Origin: Siphlonurus alternatus
Lineage: Eukaryota; Arthropoda; Insecta; Ephemeroptera; Siphlonuridae
DNA: 64,000 nt
Direction: 5' to 3'
Assembly (NCBI GenBank): GCA_949825025.1
Contig: OX463781.1
Coordinates: 2,519,066-2,583,065, forward strand
Shown here: positions 12,301 to 27,087 of the stretch, one piece after another
Layout: each line of letters starts with the position of its first letter
Position numbering within the stretch: the first letter of the stretch is position 1
Made by a program: the position numbers and the translations under genes
Notes under the pieces: generated by a model
Seen by the model: only the letters and a program-made list of their open reading frames with translations
What the model was told of the DNA's origin: nothing
Databases searched by the model: none

Positions 12301-15300
12301 TTGTATATATTATGATGTTGACTTAGGCTGTGACTGCCTGTGATGCTACAGGAGGAGGGTTGGGAGCTATACCGATCTTGGCCTGCGTCTCCTTGGCCAT
12401 ATCGTCAAGGGTTGCGTTCTTGTTTGCGATCTCCCTGCGCAGCTCTGCCTCGGTGCGACGCTGCTTCTCAAGGTCGAGCTGCAGGCGTCCTGAGGCGTCC
12501 CACTGCGCGGTCAGATCGGCCTGCAGTGTCTCCACCTGCTGTTGGAAGCGACGCTCGACGCTGGCACGCTCCTCCGCAGCACGACGACCCTGCTCTGCGA
12601 CGGCCTCTCTCAACTTCGCGTGCAGACGGTCAAGCTCATCTTTGAGACGACGCACCTCAAGCTCACCCTGCGATGGAAATGGTTGGTTACCAATGGCGTA
12701 ACTTGTTTTTCAACATTGTTCACAGTGCTCTCTGGGGCTCCTAATACCCAGTCTGCACGCCAGACAGTTAAGTACCGTTTCTTAGCGGGGCACGTATGTT
12801 GTTTGCACGACATTCCGCAAATGTTGGAAATGACATTACAACTTCGGGACTTTTAATACACTTCTCTTCTACTTATTGCTTTTCATTTATCATTAAATGA
12901 AATAGACAGGATTAACCAGCAAGGATTTAACGATAGAAAAAATCCAACTAGGGGAAAATCTTGTGGTCACAGGTTCACTTAGAAATTTATTCAAATAAGA
13001 GCATGGTTATTCTTGTCCTTTTCATTAAAAATATATAACAACCTTCATGGTTCATATTCCTTAAAAATTGAATACCTTTTGCTGTTCATAAAATTTTTTG
13101 ACACACTCTTGTTGGCTACTTGTGAATAAATTTGGTAATACATGATTCAAAATAGAAAAACTTTATACTAGACATTTATCCTAAATCAAGTAATTTTATA
13201 CTAAATATAGTAATAAACAAATACTGCAACATTTAAACTGATATTTAATGTGAATAAATAAATAAAATAAAATAACCATCAATTTTTTGTAACCTAGTCT
13301 AAATTTGTAGAAAAAGTTACACTTACTAAGACCTTGGTCATGTAGTGATCAAAGTTACAAAATTACAAGCAAGAGTAGCAGACAAATTCCTGCGACAATC
13401 GTCTCACCTGTGACTTCTCGAACGTTGCCTGTTCGACTGCCTCCTGCGATCTCTTGAGGCGGTGGGTGGCGTCATTCTCCCTCTCCCTGAGCTGTGACAC
13501 CGTGCTCTGCAGCTTGCTCACCGCATCTCCCAGCTCCTCCTTCTCCCTGCATATCACGTCCAAAATGATCAAGTAATGACAGATTGTATGCAATTTTGTT
13601 GCTGCATGATTGAATAGAGGGTGTAAAAAATTATGATAATCTGATTTTTTTGGTTTGTTTTGTTTCTCAATTTTTTTCCTGTAATGGTCTCTTTTAAAAA
13701 CTATGGAAACAAATCAGAACAACATATTTTTTATGCTCTTTTCATTTGGGCAGGAAAAAAATAGACCATGCAGCTAATTTAATTTTCCAGTAAGGACAAG
13801 TAATTTTATACATACATGATTATAATATTAAATTATTCTTTGAAAAAATCGTCTATTTTGTAGATCTCCTTTTAAAACAGAAACATTTTTAATTTCTTCT
13901 TAAATATGGTTAAATTATTTTTACTTATAATATCAATAGGGATATGATTAAAAACTGTTGTTCCCTGTATAAAAGTCCTTCTTTTAAGCTGATATTCTGC
14001 GAACGTGCAATTACAAAATTGTCCTGCAGAGTAATCATTCAAATAGTTGGCTGACTCAGGAGGGACGTACCGTTTGAGACTCTCCATCTGGTGCCTCAGA
14101 GAGTCTGGCTCCGCTGCCCCGATGTCCCCCAACAGCCCCTCGCCGGCAAGCCTCTTCTTGTAGAGATCTGCCTCGTCTTGCGCCTTCTTGAGCTCGATGC
14201 GCACCTGCGTCAACTGAGCCTCCAGCTCACTGATGCGCGACTCAAACATGATGCTGGGACCTTCCAGACGGTGGCGCCGCTCCCGCTTCTTCCTGCGAGG
14301 CTCAACCTGTGACAACAAGTCGAGAATGTAGAAATACTGTACTTACAGAACTAATATTTCAAGGTATAAAAGCAGTGAATTAAATGTATCATAATTTTAG
14401 TGTTGATTTTAATTGTAAAATGTTCATCAAAATTTCAATACTTTTTTTTTTATCAAGGGAACTTGAAAAATAAATTAAATTTTTTATCCTTTCTCACCAA
14501 TACAGTATTAAACTATAGTAAAAACTCATTATTACACAACTTGTTGTTAGGTAAAACTTAATTTTGAGTAAAGGAAATCATGGTCCCGTTAAAAATTAAT
14601 TAGCAGTGCAGGTAGAGGAAAAATTCAATATATGGTAATACTTGATGTAAACTTAATTTCCTGGATCCCTTGACTTTAGGTAATAACATCTTTTTACTGT
14701 ATTTTGAAAAATTCACCACAATTGGTTCTGCCACTTTAAGCTTCTTATTGTATAAAAACTATGCTAATTTAATCTGTTTAACATAATTGATGAAATGTTG
14801 GCTATGTTTTTTTATTCCGAAGCCCAACCTCTGAGGTCCTCTAGCTGATATTTGCTCCCCGCCTCTCATGACGTCACACATATTGGGAGATCTCAGCTGA
14901 AAATCGGACGCCGGCTACCAATTTCTAAGCCACCCCCTGGCGCATGCACAGTTGCGCTTTCTAAACCCCAGGACTTTGGCGGGAAATATTGAGGGGCGGA
15001 GCTAGAAGTCTGAGGTCTTGGGTGGGGAATAAAAAAACGTAACCGTTAAAAAATGAAGACTGAATGAGACGTTACCTCGGAGGCTTCTGTGTCTTCGTCC
15101 TCCTCCTCCTCATCCTCGTTGTCGGAGTGCAGGTAGTCGAGCACCGACTTGAGCACCCCCGACTTGTTCTTCTCTTGCAGACCCTCGTTTTCCGAGATCA
15201 CCTCCTTCACCTTCCCCAGCAGGCTCGATAACTCTTCCTGCGACAACCCACACCGTAACGATCAAATAAATATTACAATTCAATAAGCTGGATTCAAGAC

Positions 15301-18300
15301 TGTATTTGCAATAACTTTCCGGAATTGTTCGGAAAGGGAATGCCTTTACCCAAATCAGAACATTTAAAATTTCTGATTTACAGTACTAGGCTTAATAAAA
15401 CCACAGGCAATCAGAATTTATTTATTTTTTCCTTTTTCGACAATGTAGTACATATTAAGTTCAAAATTTTTCATTGTAAAAATGGATACATAGAGGGTGC
15501 AAAGTTATGCCATTCTGATTTTTCTCAGATTTTTTAAAGCCCTGGAAATATTGCTAAAAAGTTTTGCTGAGGTCGGATTTGAACCCACGTCCCTTTTAGG
15601 TTATATCCTTTTATTAAGAGAGGCGTCAATCTCTCTGTACTTTCAATGATTTTTTAAAAACAGTTCCCAGACTAAAAAAAATCTGAAAAAACAACAAAAA
15701 AAAAACAATAGCATAACTTTGCACTCTCCATTTTTCTGCAATAACAAATTTTGAGGTCAATACTCCATTGTGGACAGTGCACTGTGGTTATATAGCTGAG
15801 AGGAAAGTTAAACATGAGGGACGCATTACCCTGCAGAAGTGGGACTCTCGCTCAAGCTGGTCAATGTACTCCTCCTGTCTCTCGATGAAGGTCATCATTT
15901 CTGGAGGCAGCGGAGCAGCAGACTCCGTGCCGGTGTTGGCTCGCGGGGTGGTGGGGGCCGTGTGCACCGTCGGCTCGTTAGAGGCAGCCTCAACGTGAAC
16001 GCTGGGCACGCGGCTGGGAGATCGAGCCGTGTACAAGTTGCGGCGCGCAGGCGTGTAGAGCGGTCGACGGTACGGACTAAGGAGGGCGCGAGTCCGCTCA
16101 ATCACCGCGTCAGTCTCCTCCCCTCCACTTTCCTCACCTCCGGCACTGCGGCTGTAGCCCTGCGAACAGATCAGCATTTTGCATACACCTGCTTAAGATA
16201 TAAACAACATACAATAATTAGTTTGTGTTTTTCCACAAGAGTCTCTTAAAGATGCTGATGATCTACAGCCTCAACATAAAGCAAAAACTTCGCCTGAATG
16301 CAAATCACTTAATTACAAAAAAAAAAAAAAAAAAAAAATATGCAACCCTAAACTATAAACCTTATTAATTCACTGAATTATAAGGGTCAAAATCCTATCA
16401 AACTTTTTGTTGTAGTTACGTGATTTGCATTCTGAGGCGATTAAATTTTATTAATTCGGGCTTTTTTTCTGTTTTTTTTTTTCTTATTTATTTTTATTTA
16501 TTTATTTTTTTTATGGTGATATTTCTGTTGTCAAACAAAATTTGAACCTATTAACTTATAGAAGAAAAAAATAATTTGAAATCAAAACTACTGAAGTTTA
16601 TGAAGAAATTTTCTCACTTTTAATGAATGAATTCTTTTCTTATAAAAGTCAAAGTTGGTGATAGTGAAGATCAAGTACCTGGGACAAGCCACGGAACGGT
16701 GCTCGGTGCGGAGAGCTGTAGGACTCGGCAAGCAAGTAGCGCAGACGAGAGACAGCCTCACGGTATGCCGTGTCCGTGTAGTCCGGGATTCGTTTCTTGC
16801 CCGGGCCCTCCATCTTGTGCAGCCCATTAGTGCGCCTGGACAACAGTGGAAAGTTGGTTTGTGTATAGTCATAAAATTAAAGTTTTTAAAATTTTACTTT
16901 GGAAAAGTTGAATATTTGTTATGTACCGATTTTAGCCATCAATAATATATCATTGAAATCTATTTTGTTAAAAACTGTATAATTTAAGGGTAAGGTAACA
17001 CGAACAATCGATTGTTGTAGTCCCATTTGATTAACATGTAAACCTTAGCAACGTACCTCATAATAATTCTGATTTTTTTTGAGAGACAGTTCTTAGCACC
17101 AAAAAAAGTGGAAAAAATTTCAAAACAATCGGACGATCCAATTTTTTTAAATGAATTTTTTAAATTTTCAGCATAGGGCTTTCCCATGGAGACCTAAACT
17201 AAGAAATTAATTTTAAAAAATTAGATCGTCCGATTGTTTTGAAATTTTGTCCATATTTTTTTGGTGCCATGAACTGTCTCTCAAAAAAAAAAAAAAAAAA
17301 AAAAAAAATCAGAATTATTATGAGGTTGCTAAGGTTTACATGTTAATCAAATGGGACTACAACAATCGATTGTTCGTATTTCGTTTCACAAATTAAATAT
17401 TTGTTACCTATATGTTATTTTATTTACTATAAACTCTTCTTATTTATGATTAAAAATGCAATTTAACGATAAGTATAAAATGTAATTGATTAGTTTTAAA
17501 GTTTCATCTTGATGCAGTTTTCACAGCAAATGAAATGCACATACAGTAATGAATTACATAATACGATAAATTAGTATTTAAAAAAATACAAATTGCATAA
17601 TTTGATATGTATTATATAGGTTTGAATAACGATAAAATAATTGCAAAGAATTGTAAAAATTACAAAAATATATATAAGATATTAAAATAATTATTCATAT
17701 TTCTATATATAAAGCTAACATGCAGTAACTAAAATAACCCTTTTTTGTGGATATCTCTGCAGAGCATAATAGCTAAAGTTTTACGAAATTTCTTTTTGAA
17801 ATAAGCAAACTTGATTTTCTGGTCCAATCCTGTTTTATTCTTATAAAAATGTCATATGTCATCAAGGTCGATGGAGATGGCAAAATGATTTATTTTTTTT
17901 TATTATTTTTATGACTACGCTCGCCACAGAACATAATGGTGCCAATAAATTTTTATTACGAAGGTGACATCTATACAATGTACAATAATTAAAATCCTCT
18001 GGTTAATATCATGGCTATAAACAACTCAGTGTTGTGCACGCTGTTACCCCGTGTCTCGGAAATTCCGATGTCGGAGAGACCTTGACGACAAAACGAGTGA
18101 GCATCACACTCGTCGCAGTCTCCAACCAAGGTAGTACGTCTCTTCGCTACTAGCTCTGAACTTCACAGATCGTAAGTTGAAATCAGTGATGTTTACTTGT
18201 GTTCAATTCGGAAAATGTATCACAATAATAATAATACTATAATAATCGTATACCGACGGGGGAATAAGGAATTTCTAAATTGTATATTTTATTTACATGA

Positions 18301-21300
18301 TATATGTTGTAATGTTTCTATGAGAGTTTTTAACCTGTGATTCACCTCGACGACCTGACCGGCTCTCGGACATGATATTTTAACTTTAAGCACTTTAAGC
18401 GACTTAACACTTAACATTTTAACCTTGCCAGGTATTTATATATTAAATTGTTGTATGTATAAGCGTATAAACATCCTGACCTGTACGTTCATAATAGTGA
18501 TAATCACATTCATATTGCACGCGGAACAAAGGCAAAGTTTCAGTTGAAAAGCACTGTTCTGCTTTGCTTGAAAAAAGTTCTTTGTACCAAACTGCAAAAA
18601 TTTATGACTTCCTGCCAAAATCATTAAGAGAGATAGGTAGCGATGTTCTTTTTAAAAATAAACTAAAATCTGTGCTTATTGGCAAGGAATATTATTCTCA
18701 ATAAAAGAGTTTGATTCAAACAAAAATTTGCCAGAAAATGTATAATGTTGATAAGTAATTTCTTATTGATTTAAATTTTAATGAATAGATTGTATTTGTG
18801 TTATTTTATATAACTTGTTATTGTTAGTATTTAGATTTATAAATGGTTAATATTGCATGTACATTTTATCTATTAATTTTCTTCTGGACGTGAATCATGT
18901 TGTGTACAGTAATGTACAACCAGCTATTCGAAAATAAATTATTATTATTATTATTATATTCTTCCAAAAGTAACATATGTGTTTAGAATTTAGAAGTTCC
19001 TTATGCCCGACACCGGTATAATATATATGTTGTTATGGGGTCCTGCATGTTCATGAATAAATTACGAATGACGTGCATGAAGTGGTAGATTATTATTTTG
19101 TTGTATAGCTAAATGTTTTCTAGAAGAAATGATTTGAAAAAAATAATAAAAAAATATTTAAAAGCATTGGAAAATAACGGCTTAAGAGCTGCACTATAGA
19201 AGAAGCTTTATAAAAGAAATGAAATACAACGTTAATATAAAAATTAAAGTTATTAAACTCTTAATTTTGATACCTTTTTTTAGTAAGACAAGATTAAATA
19301 ATAATGTAAAAAGCTCATCGGAATTAATTAACTCTTAGGCGGGTCCCATGGACACAACCTCGTCGAATTTCTGCGATCCATTTTATACGTTTTTCTCATT
19401 TAAAACCGGTGCTAAATTTCTAATCAAAATCACACGAAGGGACGAAGGCATACGGTATGAAGCTGTTTTTGTACAGCTACAGTTCATGGCATCTAGGTTT
19501 TTACTTTATAAATTAATTTACGCTGCGAAATCATGTTATATTGTGTGTATCACAGTCCTTTTAGTTATACTTTTTCATTGATTTTTTTTAATAGCTTGGT
19601 ATTTTTTTTTTTAATAGTTTTATTAGTGAAAAATAAGAATACAGTCCTCTACCAAGGCCGGAAGCCTTATGGGTAGGTGCTGGTGTACAAATTTATGAAA
19701 TGAAAATCGACTTCAATTAAAAATTAAATAAAATCGGCAAAAATTTATGACACCATGATAATTTGTATTACTTCATATACGTTCGTGGGGTTTGAATTAC
19801 AGTGTATGTACAGTCGTCGCCTTGGAAAACTTTCTTCTTGCGGCTTTGTTAATCATCATGATGCCATGCCCTGTGTTATTCTTACGGAGCACGGTGATTA
19901 ACAAGGCCGCAAAGGGAAATTTTCCGAGGCGACGACTGTACATGTACGTATTTTATGATTAATATGTACATTGTACATATTAATCATAAAATTCTGTAAT
20001 CGATATATTTAAAATAGAGAAACTATAAATATTGTCGATACACATGCATATGTTGATGAGAACAATTCTGTTGTATTGGAGGCGAACTGACGTCGGTAAT
20101 TTGTGCAGATGACGACACGGAGCCTCCTGCTGGCACTGATGGTGGCGCTGCTGCTGATGGTGACGATGGTGTCTGCCCAGGAGCCACCTTGTTTGCGGTG
20201 CGCCTTCGGCTCTCAGGAGCAGCGCACGTGGTGCTGTGCCAACTGGTCCCGCTGCTGCTGACCTCACTTCTATCCAGTCTAATTTTAATGTAACAATATC
20301 TTCTTTAACGCACTGGTGTTGTTTGGTTATAAACTCTCTAATTCTATAATTTCACCGACAATTTTAATTTAACAATAATGTTGTAAAAGAAACAAACAAT
20401 AAAGCAAACTTACTACTAAAAGAGTTACTGATGCGGTATCTTATTTATAATAGTATAATAATATATCTAATATAATATAGCAATCAGAGTCTATATGCTG
20501 CAGTATCAACCTCCAATTTCTTTATTGCAGAAATGGATAGAGGAGAAATGGATACTCTGATTGTTTTCAGATTTTTTAGAGTCCGGGAACTTTTTAAAAA
20601 AAAATATTGAAAGTACAGAGAATGTGACGCCTCTATTTTAATAAAAGGATAAGACCTATAAAAAAGGCGTGGGTTCAAACTCGATCTCGGCAAAACTTTG
20701 CAACCTCTATCCATTTTTGCAATAAAAAATTTGAGGTCGATACTCTATTTTATAAGAAGCACATTTTAAGATTCACGAATTTTGTCACCATCGTCTCATG
20801 GTATTTACATATACAGACAGGGTCAGAAATTTTGTCCCGATCGTACGCTAAATTTTCGATGGGAGGACTTGCAGCTAGAAAGTTGAAGCAAAGGGTTGTA
20901 AGTTTTTTTGACATGTGTTAGATTTTTTTTTTTTTAAAATCACTCTTTTACGCCTTTTTAGGGGTTGATTCACGATTTGCATTACTTCCTTATGGGATTC
21001 CCATGTTAAATTAAGTTGATAGAAAAACTTTGTCCAATCAGCACCAAATTTTATTTCTATATAGGGGGTTCAAAACACGTTGAATCTATTGATGTGATTT
21101 AAAATGTGATAAAAACAACCCCTAACGAGATATTGACCTTTACTACATTAAAAAATGATTGCATCCTAATTTTGATATTATCATTGAAACGAGCTCATTT
21201 TTTTTTTTTTTTTACCCCAGAAAATACCTTTGAATTTTTAAATCGAGACATTTAAGGATTTCAAAATTATAGGGGTAAAAATACCAACCCCTAAAATTAA

Positions 21301-24300
21301 AATCAAATCGTGAATCCACCCCTAAAAAGGCATGAAACAGTGATTTTAAAAAAAAATCTAACAAATGTCAAAAAAACTTACAACCATTGACTTTATGTAT
21401 GCCAAATTTCAACTTTCTAGCTGAAAGTCCTCCCGCCGAAAATTTAGCGTACGATCGGAACACCATTTCTGGCCCTGTCTGTATAGTGAATTTACTGACA
21501 ATGACTGCCTCAAATCAAAGAAGTTTTGGTTAATAAGAAATATGCTGATGCTTGGAGTAAGTTTTTGGTGGTATTTTTTTTTTTCACTATTCAGTTAAAT
21601 TAAGATTAATGTCAGTGGTAAGAGAAATAGATGCTACACGACGTGAAAATTTTAGCAAAACTTCCTGACATTATGAAATAATTTATTTTCATGAAAAAAA
21701 AAATAATAATAATAATAAAATAAATAATAAAAAAAAAAAATGAAATTTTCGAGATATTCATTATACATAGTTTTGAATGTGAACTGCTATAACATTTTTT
21801 TTTTTTTTTTTTTAATCAGCAAAATAACAGTTAAGGGTAAGGTAACGCCACCAATGTTAAAAAAAATCCCCCTCACAAAAATTCTGAAAAAAATTTAAAA
21901 TGTTCTCCTCTATACCCCCTATCAGTAGCTAAAATATCAGGTATACAAATACGATCTAGTTTTTGAGTTATTAATTTTTAAAGTTGACTACTTTAACATG
22001 GAGAAATGAAACTCCCATGTTAAATTGGTCAACTTTAAAAATTCATAACTCAAAAACTAGATCGTATTTGTATACCTGATATTTTAGCTACTGATAGGGG
22101 GTGTAGAGGAGAACATTTTATTTAAATTTTTTTCAGAATTTTTGTGAAAGGGATTTTTTTTAACATTGGTGGCGTTACCTTACCCTTAATTATTTTCTCC
22201 TCAATTTATTTCATGGATTAATAATATTTTCAGTTTACCATCGGAAACTATTGAACAATCCTTCACTAGAAGCAAGATACTGCAGAGCACAGTATTTAGT
22301 TATTAACATATATAGGTATTTTCTGTATACGCGCATTATATACTGTACTGTATGCAGTTGCAGTATATACAGTAGGGTAATGGTATGTACCGATAATATG
22401 ATGCAAGTAACATGAAAACACATTAATCGAGCGGCGAGACTACAAGAAATCAATGGTTTTTAAATATTTTACAGCATAAAAATTAATTGCAAGGACACAC
22501 CTTTTTTTAGACCAATAATTACTATAAAATATACCCGGTATGTACTGTATATAGGCACACACGTAGGAAATAAAAATAATAATTGTTTTCAACATTAATC
22601 AACACATTTTAAAAATTACAAATAAAAATTTGATGTTTTATTTTTCGAGCAAAGCGTCTTCTTTGTTTTCCTTCTTCAGTTTCGTTGAAATCAATTTTTG
22701 TTGCACCTCCGTCTTCTCTCTGTTGCATTTATAATGCAGTATAACATCATATTTTTTATAAATTTATTTTTATCTTTTTGCCACTTGGTCTGAAGAGACT
22801 CTATATAGCTGCAGGCTGAACAATTGGGTTGATCACTCGGGTTATAGTCCCTCCACTTCTATTGCTCGTCTCTTTATCCCGATGCAGTCCCCTAGTTTCA
22901 CCATCGGAAGTAGCCGTTAAGTGGAAGTATTTTTGCTAAACTATGATCATGAAAAATCTATTTAGGCTTAGCAGTTAGTTACAATCCCTAATATAAATCT
23001 GTCTGCAAAGTCTTAGATTTTTCATGGTCATAATTCAGTCAAAATGCTTCCACTTCCGGTGGTAACCTTACATTTGGTGAACTGTAGTGTCGCTTTCATC
23101 CCGGGAAACTGCTAGAGTGAACTCTTGAAATTTCAATCAACATTCTGTCTTTATACACTGACGGCATGACTCAATGACGTCTATGATATACAGTAGCCAG
23201 TACTGTAGTCATTATAGTCTCTGATCAGTGTTATGGAAGTCAAATGATCATAATACATACATATATGCTTGCGAAGTAAAACAACATGCATTGATAAAAA
23301 GTAGGTGTATGCCCTGAGACAAAGGTTTTCCACGGTACCGGTCTCACCTCAGCGAATGCTGGGACGCGTAACAGGCCGTGGGCGGCCACCATAAATCTCC
23401 TCCCTTATTATTATTTCTACTTATTACTCCGTCGCGAGCTGCAAGCTCTTGAGGGTACCCTTGTAAAAAAAAAAAAATCACTCACCCCCTCTTTGAGGGG
23501 TTTATTTAAAGTCATTTTCTGCTGCAATCGAGGACCAAGAAAAACTTTCCATTACTTCCTGTAAGTTCCTGTGGATAATTACATCACTCAAAGTAATATA
23601 AAAACGATCAATTTAATTGATGACAGGCCGACTAAAATACGATTTGATGGTGTTGCAAATTTGTTTACAAATGGCAGTGGTGGCATCCTCCGAATTCATC
23701 AAGCTAATACAGCATTAGTAAGCAAACCTATGTTGAAAACACACCTTTAATTTCAACCAAATATTAATTTGAATTCGTTTTCTAGCATGAAGTACCAAAA
23801 GAACACGTATTTCTGCGATAAACTTACTTTTCAGCTCTCTGCAACTGACAGTTCTTTTCGCGCCGGTGAATCACATTCCTCAAAACATGCTCAGCTGATT
23901 ACAATTTCCGTTTTTCGGCGCTGTTAGCATTTTTTAACGGGATATTTCTAAACTAAATTTTGCGTACTAAAAAAGTTGAAAGGTGATAATATAAAAAGTG
24001 CAATGTTGATGGTGTACCGTAAGGACGTGCTTCTGTGCTAAATGGATTATTAAAAAGCAAATAACTTATAACCTGACAAAGGTAAGAGTACAATAAAATA
24101 CAAAACATTATATGAATATTTCAGCTTCCATGTTGTATCAATTTTACTACTGAATTTTCTAAAGTTTATAAATAACGAAGGAATTCGCTTGTGCAACTTT
24201 TCGGATGCGAAGACCCAGATATCTACGAATATGCTCTGAGCATAATTTTGTTGAATATATGCTCCACTTTCTGTGTTTCATTTAAAATATACATTTTATT

Positions 24301-26989
24301 ATAATATATTATGTTTTTCTTAAATTTAGAAATAATTAATTAGTACGAACGAGATATACCTTTGAAAAGTCTATAGGCCTCTACTTATCATTTTACATAC
24401 CATTACAAAAAATGAATCACATTTCAGCTTGTATTTCATTGTTTTTATCTCAACTCTTTATCTCTGATTAGTACGTACAATGTTTTATCTGATCGTGACG
24501 CTATAAGCAAGGAAGCAGCTGGAGAATGCACTTGACACTACTGGGTGGGGTGGGGGCGTGAACCGATGACAGCTAGACGGCGGGGCGAGGAGACACCTGC
24601 CCCATTACGTCATTTTCGTGGATCTCCCTGAAGCACGTGAGCCAACGTGTCTATTTATATCTTCCAAGGCCTATAAATTTAGTTGAGATATTCTCGTTTG
24701 CTCGTAACAATGACGAAAATAACTGCCTTTTGCACACACGAGACACGCCCATTTATAAAATCAGATCGCTGAAGTGCTGAACTAGCTGTATCGACTATCA
24801 GGCGCGGATCTAGATAAAAAAAAAACGGGGGGTGCTCTCTTCATAACGCGCTTCATAAGGCCAATGTTAAAAAAAAGATTTTTTAATGGGGGAAATGCCT
24901 ATCTTGTCCATGTTAAATTCGAAATTTCGGGGGGTGCCCAGGCACTCCCGGCCCCCCCCCCCCCCCCGAATCCTTGCCTGTCAACTATCGACACCTCTGG
25001 CACCTCTGTTTTTTGTTTTTTTCTTTGAGGCATTACAGTATTAAGAGTTATGTTTACTTTATTATGTTAAATACTATTATATACAGTAAACCGAAACAAT
25101 TGCAGTATGTCTATATACAGTATTACCTGTAAATATGGTTATTTTATTCGTCTAGGTTTTAAACTGTAAAAAAAAATGTATTTTGATAATTCAGTTGCTT
25201 TCAATTAAAACGTTTTCATTAAACAATATTTTAGCTCTAAAACTGCTTAACTGATAAACTCAAAATACATTGTGGTTAGTTCAATAAATAACGAATACTG
25301 TACTTTACTCGGTTTTTGCTGTAAAATAATAAAAAAAAATATATATATTTTATAAATTTTATGGCATTTTCATAATACATGCAATTACCAGCAGCTATAG
25401 AACAAAATTTAATTGTAAACGCTAAATGTTAATTAAGTCATACAAATTGGTAATTTCTCCTTCTCAAAATAAAAAATATACCGTTTTCCAGATTATTAAA
25501 TAATAATATGTTATTGATTACGTAAACTGTGTGATGCGTTATTTTTTATCCTTCAATATTCTTTTGACAAAACTACTGAGCAGGCGTGGACTCAACCATC
25601 CGACCCTCTCGATCCCTCCGTTTTTGGTCGGTTTGGTCGGGGGCATGAAAATGGGGGCGTTTCCATAATTAGCATTACTGACACAAAGGAAAATTTAAGG
25701 ACTTTCAATAATTTTCTATTGAGCACCGCGCAACCTCGAGGCTCTTTTGTACCCTTGCAGAAATATACCACCGAATCTTGATGTCAATTTATGACGTTGA
25801 GATCGAAATTCACTCTGCATTACAAATAGTGCGACTATTGAATGGCAGCAGTAGCAGGTGCATAACATTCGCCAGCTGTCTGTTAAAATCAGTGAAAATC
25901 AACCTTATGTTCCCAGTACAGATGGCTCATGATCCGAGAGAGACCTATTGTGTTAAAGATTTGTGTGTGAGCACTGGACCACAAACGTTCAGCGCAACAC
26001 ATGACGAGAATGTTATATTAATACCGTAAGGTATTTTACTATAGAATCTGATGTCCGTGTGTTAATTAAAGGAAACAGAGAAATTTATAATTTATCATAC
26101 AGTATAGCCATATAATAAAGATGGTATAGCTAAAAGTATAAAATACCTTTAGAAAACTATAAACAGTACAATATACTGTAATAATGATTTTGTATATTCG
26201 ATAATAATTATGTGTATATTGGAAGAAAATGTACTGCATTGCATGATTACGTGAGTAAATATTATATTATTATAATACCGGTATATAAGCTCGGTATAAT
26301 TATTCATGACAAGACAGAAGCAAAGGTGAAGACTTTGCACATGAGTGACATTTAAGTTCTATAATGGTATACGCAATACAAATACGGTCACAGTTTATTT
26401 TTTTATGTTGCAACTTTCAAGTCGCTTAATTTTCTAGATCATGTATTTCTTATTCTTTGACGTCGGGTCACTGATAGTTGTATACATAATATATTCATAT
26501 TCATTTGGAAATCGTAATATACAGTATGTAATATGTATACATCAGTATAATGTTAGTATTTTTCTATTTTATAACAAGTAACAATACAGATGTGGAGTAT
26601 CGATTTTAAAATGGAGTATTGTCCTCAAATTTTTTTATCGCAGAAATGGATAGAGCGTGCAAAGTTATGCTACCCTGATTTTTTTCAGATTTTTTAGAGC
26701 CCGGGAAGTATTTTTAAAAAATTATTGAAAGTCCTTTTTGTGACGTCACGCGGCGGCAAGTCCTATCTTTTTCTTAAGGAGCGGCGTCTCGTGACGTCAC
26801 AAAAATACCTTTCAATAATTTTTTAAAAATAGTTCCCGGGCTCTAAAAAATCTGAAAAAAAACAGGGTAGCATAACTTTGCACCCTCTATCCATTTCTGC
26901 AATAAAAAAAATTGAGGTCAATACTCCATTGTTACAGTATTGCAGAAATAAATAGAGGGTGCAAAGTTGTGATACAGTACAGTACTCTG

Positions 26990-27087
<98 letters not shown>

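Noticed and set aside
15560..15625. Functional tRNA gene
   Set aside because: Only a T-arm-like segment is present; there is no acceptor stem or A box, and the segment recurs in several repeats.
25778..26029. 83-aa plus-strand ORF with a good upstream acceptor-like CCCTTGCAG
   Set aside because: No recognisable protein, no start context, and it cannot be joined to any other exon. It remains possible as a noncoding exon.
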